Assembly: GCF_000621865.1 (NCBI RefSeq)
Contig: NZ_JHXE01000012.1
Span: 1 to 64,000, forward strand
DNA: 64,000 bases
Origin: Pseudobutyrivibrio sp. MD2005
GTDB taxonomy: Bacteria; Bacillota; Clostridia; Lachnospirales; Lachnospiraceae
Reading direction: 5' to 3'
Position 1 is the first letter of the stretch. Each line of letters opens with the position of its first letter. The notes under the pieces are model-generated. The model saw only the letters and a program-made list of their open reading frames with translations. It was not told the origin of the DNA and did not search any database. Shown here in pieces: positions 25,717 to 35,687 of the stretch. Position numbers and translations under genes: made by a program.

Positions 25717-26706
25717 CTATTGTAAATATTCATTCAGTGTAGCAAATAGTTTGTCGTTTGTAAGTTCCGACACATCCTCAGGAAAATCTATACCATTCCA
25801 CAATTTAGTATTCATATCTGAAAAATTTCTATTCTCTATATCTGAAACAATATCGTCTAAAACTTGCTTACGACGATTCTCAATAATTACTTCTTTATTG
25901 GCTTCTGACAGCTCCTCATTATACTTGTCCAAGCACTGGAAAAAATAATATCCACCGTCTGCTGCAACAGCTGTACTTACTTCATCTGTATCTAGATTAA
26001 ATACAACCTCGTCAACTTCTTCAGGGTATTCTCCTCTTCCAAAAGTCACCTGGTAAGAATCCAATTCTGTGTATGTAGATGCAAGTCTCTCGAATGTGTA
26101 TCCATAATCAATCATTCCCTGAATCTCTTGAGCCTTTGATTCATCAGATACAAATAACACGAAAGCTTCCATAACTCGTGCTTCATCTTCTGAAACTTCT
26201 TCATCAACTGAATCCATTAATTCCTGATATACCTTTGAAGCTAATGCATAGTGCTCATATATTTTCTCTATGTCGCCCTTCTTTGCACCAGTGAATGATT
26301 TTTCTGCTGAGTTCAATGATTTGTAATACTCAGCTGCTGCATCTTCACATGCCTTTTTTTCAGCATCAGAAAGTTCAATTTCATTTTCCTCGGCATATAG
26401 ATTTAATACATAAACACGTGTAAGATGTTCCATTGTCAAATCTTTAATCGAACTTGTCATGGTGCTGACATCGTAATCATCAGACCAAAGATTAACTCCA
26501 TTAACAGAGCCATAGATATTTTTTTCATTTAAAAGATAAACAAGCGCCTCTTTCTTTGAGCACTTCATATCTCCGATTTTAAATACAGTGCTATGACCAC
26601 TTGGCGCACCAAAGTACACTTCCTTATCGTTTATTGTACATGCCGACATGGTGAGGCATAAGCATATCGTAAATACGAATGCAGTAATTCTTTTTATAAA
26701 CTTCAT
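25717..26706 (-). CDS. PrsA/SurA-like peptidyl-prolyl isomerase lipoprotein
   Basis: A 329-residue extracellular lipoprotein; the signal peptide ends in LTMSAC (Cys at about 23). A SurA-type N-terminal helical region is followed at about 180-265 by a parvulin (PPIC) domain: EAFVLFVSDESKAQEIQGMI, FERLASTYTE, FGRGEYPEEVDEVVFNL and GGYYFFQCLDKY. This domain catalyses proline isomerisation during folding of exported proteins, though the sequence is divergent and the active site cannot be confirmed. The ATG follows GAGGGTT, 1 bp after the small gene 26708, and closes the addB-addA unit. It could act mainly as a chaperone. Confidence 0.8.
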   Translation of the reverse strand: MKFIKRITAFVFTICLCLTMSACTINDKEVYFGAPSGHSTVFKIGDMKCSKKEALVYLLNEKNIYGSVNGVNLWSDDYDVSTMTSSIKDLTMEHLTRVYVLNLYAEENEIELSDAEKKACEDAAAEYYKSLNSAEKSFTGAKKGDIEKIYEHYALASKVYQELMDSVDEEVSEDEARVMEAFVLFVSDESKAQEIQGMIDYGYTFERLASTYTELDSYQVTFGRGEYPEEVDEVVFNLDTDEVSTAVAADGGYYFFQCLDKYNEELSEANKEVIIENRRKQVLDDIVSDIENRNFSDMNTKLWNGIDFPEDVSELTNDKLFATLNEYLQ

Positions 26707-26707
26707 A

Positions 26708-26962
26708 TTAACCCTCTACAACAAGATATCTTCCATCACTTAAAGGAAAAACTTCCTCTGCAGATAGAATTTCATTCTCAGACATACCCGTTGTATCCAT
26801 TCCATCCTCAAGATATGCCATAACTTCTTTTTTATTTTTGCAGACAACTGCACATACATCCTCTAAGAACTCTGCAGCTTCGTCATAGTTCTCAGCTACC
26901 TTTTCAGGAAAAAGCTGAAGCTGTTTATCCAAAAAAGTTTCGACTACTAATTTGTCGTACAT
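26708..26962 (-). CDS. Conserved 84-aa protein downstream of addA
   Basis: A small acidic soluble protein (MYDKLVVETFLDKQLQLFPE...SAEEVFPLSDGRYLVVEG) with no membrane segment. Its ATG has GAGGAG upstream and overlaps the addA stop by 16 bp, and the following lipoprotein gene begins 1 bp later, so translation is coupled. Relatives are, from memory, widespread in Lachnospiraceae and sometimes labelled glyoxalase; no metal-binding pattern of that family is visible, so the function is left open. Confidence 0.65.
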   Translation of the reverse strand: MYDKLVVETFLDKQLQLFPEKVAENYDEAAEFLEDVCAVVCKNKKEVMAYLEDGMDTTGMSENEILSAEEVFPLSDGRYLVVEG

Positions 26963-29900
26963 ATTGAAATACTCCTCTCTAATGCAAACGAATAAATTAA
27001 CACTTCTTTAACTGGTTGCTCGTATGCTTTTTCAATTGCAGATTTATACAACTGCAATTGCTTTTCATATCTTAACACTAACTCATCTTCTTCGTCCACT
27101 CTATCTGTCTTATAATCCAAAAGAACTATTCCATCATCTTCTTCCCAAAATACATCAATGATTCCCTGAACAAGAATCAGTTCATCTGATGCATCCGAAT
27201 CTGCAAACAAGTCCTCTGCATCTGAGCCAAAGACAAAAGGCTTTTCTTTATAAAGACGATTCTTTAAAGCCGCCATGCGCATACGATTTGCGGAATCATC
27301 CTTCAAAAATGTTTTTAATTTATTGATACTAATTCTTTCAAACTCATCCTCTGATAAACACTTGATTTGATTCATATATTTAAGTTGTTCATCAAAAGAG
27401 TCTATAATATCCTCTCTAGCAAAATCATAGCATTCCAAAAACCTATGCATTGCAGTTCCATATAGTGCTCCAGCCGGGACATTGGCATTTTTTGTTTCTT
27501 CTTCAGATGCCCCTCTCATAAATATTGGAATGTATCGTTCATCCTCGTTAAATATGAATGCAGGTGCAGCATCTTCATTAAATGCAAAAGCCTTTTCCAT
27601 CTGCTGATGCTTGATTTCAGAAACCGAGTACTTGCTTTTATATGCGCTGTCTTTAATACCATCATATTCATAAGATAAGATATTTGATATCGCATTTTCG
27701 GAATTCATTTCATCTTTTGAAATCATATCCTTTATGATTATTTTAGCCTGCTCTTTTGATATGGTTTCTTGGATTTCACTTATAAATAAATCTTCGCAAT
27801 TTATCAATTTCCTTTTATAGTTGTAGCCGGTAATATTCAAAGCTCTAACTATCAACTCCAAACTCGAAGAAGCCTTTAGCTTTGTGTAAGTGTCAAGGGT
27901 GGCATCAAACTCCTCTAACTTTTGTATGACACTCTTGCTACTAGACGGCTTTACTGTCGATGTAATGATAAGCTTATCTACCGCTCTGGTAAGTGCAACA
28001 TACAGTATTCTTAAATACTCTCCTCTGGCCTCTGCCTGGACTCTGGACTTTACTATATTATAAAGAGGTGTTTTATATGAAAGTCGTGTAGCTGGATTGC
28101 GATAATTCATAGCAAGTCCCAGCTTGTCATCATAACAATAATATCCCCCTTCGGATTTTATGCCTCTGCCACAGCCTGCAACGAAAACAACCGGGAACTC
28201 AAGTCCCTTGCTCTTGTGAATAGTCATAATTCTAACTGCTTCATCATTTTCGGTTACAATCTTAGCCAAGCCTAAATCTTCATCGTATGTCTTAAGTCCT
28301 TCTATATATGAGACAAATCTGGATAAACCCTTAAAGCTGGTATTTTCAAATCTTATGGCTTCATCGATAAGCTTATCTAAATTAGCCGACGCCATCTTTC
28401 CATTAGGAAGCGCTCTTGTGTATACGTCAAATCCAGTTTCTTTTAAAATATGCTGAAGCATTTCATGAATCGGAGTATCAATAGCCTCATCTCTAAACTG
28501 ATTTAATACTTCAAGGAATGCTTCCACATCTTTTGCATGAAACTCATTTTGATATTCCAGAATGCAGTCGTAAAATGAAATCTTTGGATTAGTAGCTCTG
28601 ATTTCTGCCAATCTTTCTGACGAAAATCCAAACATAGGAGAATGAAGCGCTGCAACTATTGGAATATCATTAAATGGATTGTCGATTGTTTGAAGCATGG
28701 CAAGCACTGTTTCTATCTCTTCTCTATCGAAGAACCCAGTTTCCTCCGCAACATAGGCCGGAATACCGCAATCCTTTAACACAGAAATATATTTATCTGC
28801 ATGATCTTTCGTGCCTCGCATCAAGATAACAATATCCGAAAGCCCCATTTTTCTTTGAGCTCTTCCATCATCACCTTTACAGCTAACTTCAAATTGTTCT
28901 GCAACAAGCTCCTTTATTCTCTTTGCTATTACAAGAGCTTCCAGAGAATCTGCATCATCAATATTCAACTCACTCATTGCATCTTTATCCTCTGATGCAA
29001 TAAGCATCTCGGCAATATAATCCTCTTTATTTCCTTTAAAGGAATCATCCCCAAGCTTTAAAGCAGCCCTTTCGTCATAGGTAACACCACCTACATCCAT
29101 CTGCATTAGCGGTTCAAATACTTTATTGCAAAATTCCAGAACTTCAAATCTACTACGGAAATTTTTATCCAAATCAATGCGAATAGAATCCCCTTCTGTT
29201 GTCATTGGATACGAATCCAGCTTATCAATAAAAAGCTTTGGACTAGCCTGTCTAAAAGCATAAATAGACTGCTTTACATCACCTACTGTGAAATAATCTC
29301 GCCCATTTGTGATAGCTGTTAGTATCTGCTCCTGTAGTTCGTTGGAATCCTGATACTCATCAACCATTACCTCTTTAAAATGATTGGAAAGCTCAATGGC
29401 AACAGGACGTTTTTCGTGGGCCTCAGAATCCTTGTCCCTGAGTATTTCAAGTGCCATATGCTCAATATCATTGAAATCAAAAATATTGCGTTGCTTCTTT
29501 TCCAAAAGAAGCGCTTCGGAATACGCCTTTGCAAACTTCAGTAATGCTTCTGCCTGCCTTTTAACAAATGAAATATCCCTTACCATACTCTCTAGATTTA
29601 CAGAGTAATATGATTCCTGAAGAGATCTTGTTATTTCTTTATATAATGCGCGCAGTGCTCTTGCTCGTTTTATATCATCATCATTCAGTACTGTTCCCTT
29701 TGTACCAAGCCTTGCCGCAAAGCTTGTATTATTGATAGCTTCATACTTATCCACATAACTTGATGCTTCAAAAATGCGTTTCAACAATGCAAGCTCATGA
29801 GACAGCTGTGTGGCATCATCGCTTTTACAATCTCCATTATATAAAGATATGAATCGCTCTAATTGAGCTATAGGCTTTTCCAGAAAAGTATCAGTCAGTT

Positions 29901-30546
29901 TAACAATTTCTTTTGCAAGCTCAGAATCTGCCAGCGCTTCAACAGTATCGATATCATACAGTTTAAGAGCATTGTCATACCACTCGTCGAGCCAAGCATA
30001 GCTTTGAGCCTTCTTGTGAAGCTCATGCACCATATCCTTTAATGTGGAAATATTTCTTCCACTTATATAAGCATCTGCCAGAAGCTTAAAATCCTCATCT
30101 GGGTTTTCAAGTTTGGATGACAAAAGATCGTTGAACACATTATCATCCAACATTTTCAACTCACCAGTCTGACCGATTCTAAAGGAAGGATCCATATCAA
30201 TTTCATAAAAGTAGTTTTTAACAATCCAATTGCAAAAACTATCAATGGTACGGATATGAGCGCTATGAATAAGTGTGGCCTGGGTACGGATTCTGGCACT
30301 GCTGCTATTTGATAGGATTGCTTTTTCTATAGCTTGACGAATCCTGTCCTTCATCTCTGCCGCTGCTGCATTTGTGAAGGTAACCACCAGGATTTGATCT
30401 ACATCTATTCCATTTTTCTCATCCAGTATTTCAGATATAATTCGCTCTACCAATACAAAAGTCTTGCCGCTGCCTGCTGCAGCGCTAACAAGCATATTTT
30501 TACCTCTTGTATTTTTTACAAGCTCCTGTTCCTTAGTCAGTGCCAC
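26947..30546 (-). CDS. addA: AddA, helicase-nuclease subunit of AddAB
   Basis: The AddAB complex resects double-strand breaks and loads RecA at Chi sites. This 1199-residue subunit has the UvrD-like helicase: Walker A SAAAGSGKTFVLVERI near 17-32, DEYQDSN (motif II), NFRSR, and ALTRAVDKLIITST (motif VI). At the C-terminus a RecB-type nuclease domain carries LVQGIIDVFWEEDDGIVLLDYKTDR with the metal-binding Asp residues and the Lys of the QxDK-like motif. The start is GTG with GGAGAGG and overlaps the addB stop by 14 bp, showing coupling. Length is typical. Both subunits are intact, so an active recombination nuclease is expected. Confidence 0.96.
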   Translation of the reverse strand: MALTKEQELVKNTRGKNMLVSAAAGSGKTFVLVERIISEILDEKNGIDVDQILVVTFTNAAAAEMKDRIRQAIEKAILSNSSSARIRTQATLIHSAHIRTIDSFCNWIVKNYFYEIDMDPSFRIGQTGELKMLDDNVFNDLLSSKLENPDEDFKLLADAYISGRNISTLKDMVHELHKKAQSYAWLDEWYDNALKLYDIDTVEALADSELAKEIVKLTDTFLEKPIAQLERFISLYNGDCKSDDATQLSHELALLKRIFEASSYVDKYEAINNTSFAARLGTKGTVLNDDDIKRARALRALYKEITRSLQESYYSVNLESMVRDISFVKRQAEALLKFAKAYSEALLLEKKQRNIFDFNDIEHMALEILRDKDSEAHEKRPVAIELSNHFKEVMVDEYQDSNELQEQILTAITNGRDYFTVGDVKQSIYAFRQASPKLFIDKLDSYPMTTEGDSIRIDLDKNFRSRFEVLEFCNKVFEPLMQMDVGGVTYDERAALKLGDDSFKGNKEDYIAEMLIASEDKDAMSELNIDDADSLEALVIAKRIKELVAEQFEVSCKGDDGRAQRKMGLSDIVILMRGTKDHADKYISVLKDCGIPAYVAEETGFFDREEIETVLAMLQTIDNPFNDIPIVAALHSPMFGFSSERLAEIRATNPKISFYDCILEYQNEFHAKDVEAFLEVLNQFRDEAIDTPIHEMLQHILKETGFDVYTRALPNGKMASANLDKLIDEAIRFENTSFKGLSRFVSYIEGLKTYDEDLGLAKIVTENDEAVRIMTIHKSKGLEFPVVFVAGCGRGIKSEGGYYCYDDKLGLAMNYRNPATRLSYKTPLYNIVKSRVQAEARGEYLRILYVALTRAVDKLIITSTVKPSSSKSVIQKLEEFDATLDTYTKLKASSSLELIVRALNITGYNYKRKLINCEDLFISEIQETISKEQAKIIIKDMISKDEMNSENAISNILSYEYDGIKDSAYKSKYSVSEIKHQQMEKAFAFNEDAAPAFIFNEDERYIPIFMRGASEEETKNANVPAGALYGTAMHRFLECYDFAREDIIDSFDEQLKYMNQIKCLSEDEFERISINKLKTFLKDDSANRMRMAALKNRLYKEKPFVFGSDAEDLFADSDASDELILVQGIIDVFWEEDDGIVLLDYKTDRVDEEDELVLRYEKQLQLYKSAIEKAYEQPVKEVLIYSFALERSISICTTN

Positions 30547-33500
30547 TGGTATCCTCTCCTAATTCCTTTTTCATTAATTCTATTATTTCCGAATTGTCTT
30601 TTGCCTTCGCCAAATCCCTGGCATTAAACCCAGCTTCATTTTCGTTGAAGTGACATATGCTACTGTAATTACAATATCTGCAGGCATCGATGTGTGTCCC
30701 TAAACGGGCAGGTGATGGTTCAAACTCGCCTTCAATTATTCTTTCAGCCGTCTTCGATGCAGATAGCATAGAGTAATCTATTACTGTTTGCATATCCTGC
30801 CTGCTAACAGCATTTGTTTTGGCAGATAAATCTCCTCCTGCCTTTATTCCATAAGGTACAATTGATGATTCTTTAGTCTGACCATCTCCCAGTCCTACCG
30901 TAGAATCATTAGCCCTTAAATCATCTTCCTCAAGAGATAAAAGACCTTCCATTTTGTTCTGCTTTACTCGCTCTTCTTCGGCACTCTTGCTATCTGCCGA
31001 AGTCTCTAAAAACTTATTTGCAAGTTCATAATAAAGCATTGCAGAAGGATGAAATGCTGTATTTGGATATTTTTCTTTTAGCTTGTCTATTACAACACCC
31101 ATATATATTGGAAGCTGTAAAGATAATCCATAATAGCATTCACTTAATTCAAGCTTATGACCGCTTGATTTGTAATCTATGATTCTAACAGCCTTATCAT
31201 CTGATGCCGTTAAATCGATTCTATCAACCTTTCCCTTGAGATTTGCAAGCTGCTCATCTGTTTCTAATGAATATATCTTTGAAGTTATTTCTTCTTCAAA
31301 CATCTCCGGCTCAAACTCACCTCTTGAAACCTGCAGAGTGATTACCTGAACCACATATCTTAATGTGTCCTTCATACTCTCCACGATGTATCTTTGAGTG
31401 TAATCCTCCAAGGTGGCTACCTTTGCCATGCTTTCAAACGTCTGGGAAATTGCAACATCAATATACTTTTCCCGCTCGGCTTCTGTAACCTCTCTAAAGG
31501 TCTTGCCATCCTCCTTTAAAGCCTGCGAATATCTCTCAATGGCCTCATGATAGAAGTTGCCCATGTCGATACTTGAAAGCTCGAACTGTTCTCGTTCTTT
31601 AAGCTTTAAGACATATGTAAGGAAATATTTGTAGCTGCATTCGTTGTATAACTCGAACTTAGATATTGAGCCTGATATTATCTCATCTTCATTTAATGCC
31701 TCATTTACAGCAAGCATTACATCCTGAGAAAAGCTTTCCTTTTTGTGCTCGTAAAATGCACCTTCTATCAAAAGATTAAGTGCTTCTTCCTCATTCTTCT
31801 TTGCCCAAGCTATAAGCTGGCTAAGCAGCCTGTGTTCTTCTGCTGATAAGGCGTCAAACCCAAATGTTACAGCCTTGTTCAAAAGCTCTGTCAAATAAGT
31901 AAGACAGCTTGTTTTTGATAGCATCTTATCCTCTGGTGAAAACTCAATAATTTCGTTTAATGTAAGACCTGGGAATAATTTTTTAATTGTATCAATTAAA
32001 TATGATGGATTAACACCTTTTCCCTCGCCATCTACTCGTGGCATTGTAATATAAAGCCTTTCATTTGGCTTTGTGAGCATTAAATATAGATAAAAGCGCT
32101 GTCTAAATGATTTTTGCCTGTCACTAGGTGCAAGTTCAAAGCCTAATGCTAAAAGCTGTTCTCGTTCTAACTGAGACAAAATACCACCATTTTCGACTTT
32201 TTTAGGAATTGAATCGTCTGAAGCTCCCATACAAAACAGCACCTTTATATTGGATAATCTGGTACGTTCAATATCTCCCAAAATCACACTATCATTTGCA
32301 GGTGGGATGACACCAATTGAAGCTGCAGATAATCCTGCTTCATATATGTCATGGAATTCCTTTAACGCCATAGGTTCATCGCCCAAAATGCCTACCAACT
32401 TGTCAAAAATATCCATAATGACCTGGTAAACCTGGCTGTACTCCTTCGCTCTGACAGTCTCATTTTTATCTTCATACATTTGGCCGCGTTGTTTGAGCTT
32501 GCCTTCAAAATCAAAAGTAACCATAAAATTATATAAAGCCACTGCAATGATTCGTACATTCAGATTTTTGTCTGAAAGCTGCTTATCCAATTCCATAAAT
32601 GGCTTTATGATGGATTCTCTGATTTGATTTACCTTTAGCAAATCTTCATCCTCAGAAAACTGATTAGAACGGATGGCAAATGGATGGAAATACTTTTTCT
32701 TGCCTCTTATACCGGTAGAAATCAGGTAGTTTTCCAAAAAATCTATGTCCTCCACTGGAATATCAACCATTCCAGATCTGAGGAATCTAAACACATCTTC
32801 TCTTCTAAAATCTCTTTCAAAAATGTCAAATACCGCTGCCAAAGCTTCAGACATAGGTGAAAACAAGATTTCTGTTTTGGCATCAATGAAGTAAGGTATG
32901 TTGTACTCAAAAAATATCTCTGCCGCCAAATAGCGATATGTTTCTAGATTTGGTGTAACAACAGCAATGTCCTTATAGTGCATTCCCTGTCTCACCAAAC
33001 GATTAATCTGGATGGCCGTATAACGCAGCTCATCTCGTATGCTTCGACAGCTAGTGAGCACTATTGAATCTTTAGCATCGTCCCCTTCATAAGCCTTGCA
33101 ATTGTCGCGAAAGATATTTCTTTCCAAGTGACTCAATACACTATTATTTGATAACCAACCGTTATCTGCTGAAATCATCATTATCGGATTGATTTCAACC
33201 TGCTTGCGCTTTGCAAGCTTATTCAGCTTTAATGCAAATTCTGAAGACATGGAAAATAAAGCATCCTCTCCCTTATCCTCCAGAAGGGATGCTTCTTCAT
33301 CAGCTGTTATGGTTACAGCAACCTCGTCACATATATCAAGCATGTGCTCCACAAGTTGATACTGAATTGGGGTAAATCCTGTAAATCCATCTAAAACTAC
33401 CGTAGAATTCTGTACAATCTTAGAATCATCTAATAGCTCATTAAGTGTAGACAGAATTGACTCTGTGGTAACATATTTTCCATTAATAAAGTCCAAAAAA

Positions 33501-33994
33501 GCCTCGTATAAAACTAACAAATCCGAGGCTTTTCTCCTGAAACTTTCAGACATTGCAGGGCTGGCAATCATCTCTTTTAATTTATCAGCTGTTATATTAT
33601 ACTGAGTCATTTCGGAGATAAGTGACTTCACCTGCGTTATATAGCTAATTTTAGTTATATTCTTACTTAAGGTTTTGAGTTCTTTTAGATGATTATTAAT
33701 TATCTTTCGTACAACAAGTGATTTTCCGGTATCATCAAGTACTGCATTTACACCTGCTGCAAGCTCCTCAAATACTCTATATGCCAATCTATTAAAGGAC
33801 AAAACATCTATGTTCATAATGCACTTGTTTGGATGCATCTGAACCAGCAAACGCTGAGTAGACATTGTGTACTGTTCAGGAACTATGATAAGAAAATTCT
33901 TATCCTTATTTTCAATTGATTCTTTTATTATCCTTGAATAAAGGGTAGTGGATTTACCACTACCCGAACTACCAACTACTATTGATAATGCCAT
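30533..33994 (-). CDS. addB: AddB, nuclease subunit of AddAB with an Fe-S cluster
   Basis: 1153 residues. The N-terminal inactivated-helicase part begins with IVVGSSGSGKSTTLYSRI (Walker A). The C-terminal nuclease domain contains IDLTASDDKAVRIIDYKSSG, and the four cluster cysteines are one in NECSYKYF (about 800) and three in CRYCNYSSIC near the end, as in the AddB Fe-S nuclease fold. The Chi-scanning role belongs to this subunit. The ATG follows GAGGT. A cloverleaf-like intergenic element (34014-34096) lies just upstream, between it and the amidohydrolase gene; transcription may still continue through. Confidence 0.95.
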   Translation of the reverse strand: MALSIVVGSSGSGKSTTLYSRIIKESIENKDKNFLIIVPEQYTMSTQRLLVQMHPNKCIMNIDVLSFNRLAYRVFEELAAGVNAVLDDTGKSLVVRKIINNHLKELKTLSKNITKISYITQVKSLISEMTQYNITADKLKEMIASPAMSESFRRKASDLLVLYEAFLDFINGKYVTTESILSTLNELLDDSKIVQNSTVVLDGFTGFTPIQYQLVEHMLDICDEVAVTITADEEASLLEDKGEDALFSMSSEFALKLNKLAKRKQVEINPIMMISADNGWLSNNSVLSHLERNIFRDNCKAYEGDDAKDSIVLTSCRSIRDELRYTAIQINRLVRQGMHYKDIAVVTPNLETYRYLAAEIFFEYNIPYFIDAKTEILFSPMSEALAAVFDIFERDFRREDVFRFLRSGMVDIPVEDIDFLENYLISTGIRGKKKYFHPFAIRSNQFSEDEDLLKVNQIRESIIKPFMELDKQLSDKNLNVRIIAVALYNFMVTFDFEGKLKQRGQMYEDKNETVRAKEYSQVYQVIMDIFDKLVGILGDEPMALKEFHDIYEAGLSAASIGVIPPANDSVILGDIERTRLSNIKVLFCMGASDDSIPKKVENGGILSQLEREQLLALGFELAPSDRQKSFRQRFYLYLMLTKPNERLYITMPRVDGEGKGVNPSYLIDTIKKLFPGLTLNEIIEFSPEDKMLSKTSCLTYLTELLNKAVTFGFDALSAEEHRLLSQLIAWAKKNEEEALNLLIEGAFYEHKKESFSQDVMLAVNEALNEDEIISGSISKFELYNECSYKYFLTYVLKLKEREQFELSSIDMGNFYHEAIERYSQALKEDGKTFREVTEAEREKYIDVAISQTFESMAKVATLEDYTQRYIVESMKDTLRYVVQVITLQVSRGEFEPEMFEEEITSKIYSLETDEQLANLKGKVDRIDLTASDDKAVRIIDYKSSGHKLELSECYYGLSLQLPIYMGVVIDKLKEKYPNTAFHPSAMLYYELANKFLETSADSKSAEEERVKQNKMEGLLSLEEDDLRANDSTVGLGDGQTKESSIVPYGIKAGGDLSAKTNAVSRQDMQTVIDYSMLSASKTAERIIEGEFEPSPARLGTHIDACRYCNYSSICHFNENEAGFNARDLAKAKDNSEIIELMKKELGEDTSGTD

Positions 33995-34013
33995 TTATAC
34001 CTCATGTAATCCG

Positions 34014-34096
34014 CTCGTTACGGCTACAAGCATTATCTTACTTTGCTTCGCATGGAAAGCTTCGCTTGAGTAAGAAATTAGCTTGATGCCTACGAG
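34014..34096 (-). other. Cloverleaf-like structured intergenic element
   Basis: On the minus strand GCTCGT...ACGAGC, GGC/GCC and CAAGC/GCTTG form a long closing stem with small internal loops; inside, TCTTACT pairs with AGTAAGA and encloses two mini-hairpins of the very stable GCGAAGC kind. It occupies nearly the whole gap between the amidohydrolase and addB genes. It resembles no RNA class I know and lacks the T-run of a terminator. Confidence 0.5.
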
Positions 34097-34114
34097 CTCA
34101 TTTAATTAGTTTAA

Positions 34115-35662
34115 TTACTGCGGGAACATGCCTCGAAGCATGGTAGCCATTGAGCCTGTTCTTGATCGCTGATATGGTTTGCCTTTAAGATAAAGCTCTG
34201 CAACATTTAACTTGCATAACTCATTAACAGGAACCTCGTATGGGTTGCCGTCAAGCACTACTAAATCGCAACTCTTTCCCATTTCAAGAGTTCCTCGCTC
34301 TTTTTCATCAAACAATGATAATGCTCCATTATATGTAGCCATTCTAAGAGCTTCATACACAGAAACTGATTCATCAACATTTTTATTGTTGCAAGCATCG
34401 TGTATCCACATAATCGGATTTGGATCAGTGGCTGGTGCATCAGAATTGAAACAAACCTTTATGCCTGCATCAGTAATTGTGCGAAGTGGATTAACAAAAC
34501 TATAGCGCTCTTCTGAGAGCATATTCTTGATAAACTCATCAACGCCATCAATATGAGATAGCAATGATGGCATCGCCGAAATCATAATGTTGTATTTGCT
34601 ACATATCTTTAAGCTTCGCTTGGTAGGCAATGAACCATGCAATATGATATGTCTGTGGTCATATCTTGGGTAATCCTCAAGAGCCATAGCTATAGCATTG
34701 ACTGCTTGTTCAAAAGCAGCATCACCAACTGCATGCAACGCAATCTGGTATCCTGCCCTATTGGCATTTACACAGAACTTTTGAACATCCACATCATCAT
34801 AGTATGAAACACCCTTATGTGATGCATTTGAATATGAATCTATAAGAGAAGCATCCTGATTAGAAAATGTTCCATCGAGATTTGCAAATACAACTCGATT
34901 CATGTCTTTTTTTGCAATCTTATCTACATTGGAACATTGATAAGCAACCCTTATCTGCATTCCGTTATCAAGTCCTTTGGCAACAGAACGCTCCATATCA
35001 AAATCATAATCACGTATAAATCCTAATCCACTTGCCGAGCAGATAAGACCAATACCCTTGCTAGCCAAAAAGTCTGTAGTTTCCACCATTGAGTCTATAA
35101 CCTTTTTGGTAGACAGGCCATGAGAAACGAATTCGCAGGCAGTTGTAAATGCCTCCTGTCTTAGCTCACCTGTCTCAGGGTTAAAGCCTCTGAGATTTTC
35201 AATTTTGGATTTAACCGTTTCGATAAACATGCTATTAGCAACACCAGAATGAGCGTCATGCTTGATTATCAGTGCAGGCTTATCTGGACAGGCCTTATCC
35301 ATCTGCTCTCTTAATAACAGATATCCTTCTGAAACAGAAAACTCTGTGGCACCAAATCCTACTATTATGTTTTCTCTGGTATTTTCAGCATAATCTTTAA
35401 GCTGCTCTAATATTTTAGAATTAGAATCTGTATCATTGATAGGAAACAGCTTATGCAAGATGGAAAAACCAGAATAATGCGTATGGGTATCTACAAATGC
35501 CGGCAACGCCACATTGTTCCCCAATTCTATTGGAGGAACAACCTCGTACTGGGTTGGAAGGGTATCACCAATATAGGCGATTCTTCCTTCCCTCTCAACT
35601 AAGTAATTTGCTATAGTATTATTCTCATCGCATGTGATAATAGTACCATGAAAAACCTGCAT
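34115..35662 (-). CDS. YtcJ-like amidohydrolase
   Basis: A 515-residue metal-dependent hydrolase of the amidohydrolase superfamily, type 3. Metal ligands are visible in order: DTHTHYSG near 58, KHDAHSG near 140, LHAVGD near 305, HRHIILHGS near 330 and FNSDAP near 420. The substrate of this branch is mostly unknown; members hydrolyse amide or urea-type bonds of varied compounds. The ATG has GGGAGGT upstream and starts 25 bp after pfp. No transport or pathway genes nearby hint at a substrate. The assignment to the superfamily is secure, the reaction is not. Confidence 0.85.
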   Translation of the reverse strand: MQVFHGTIITCDENNTIANYLVEREGRIAYIGDTLPTQYEVVPPIELGNNVALPAFVDTHTHYSGFSILHKLFPINDTDSNSKILEQLKDYAENTRENIIVGFGATEFSVSEGYLLLREQMDKACPDKPALIIKHDAHSGVANSMFIETVKSKIENLRGFNPETGELRQEAFTTACEFVSHGLSTKKVIDSMVETTDFLASKGIGLICSASGLGFIRDYDFDMERSVAKGLDNGMQIRVAYQCSNVDKIAKKDMNRVVFANLDGTFSNQDASLIDSYSNASHKGVSYYDDVDVQKFCVNANRAGYQIALHAVGDAAFEQAVNAIAMALEDYPRYDHRHIILHGSLPTKRSLKICSKYNIMISAMPSLLSHIDGVDEFIKNMLSEERYSFVNPLRTITDAGIKVCFNSDAPATDPNPIMWIHDACNNKNVDESVSVYEALRMATYNGALSLFDEKERGTLEMGKSCDLVVLDGNPYEVPVNELCKLNVAELYLKGKPYQRSRTGSMATMLRGMFPQ

Positions 35663-35687
35663 ATCCTACCTCCCAATACAAATAGTA

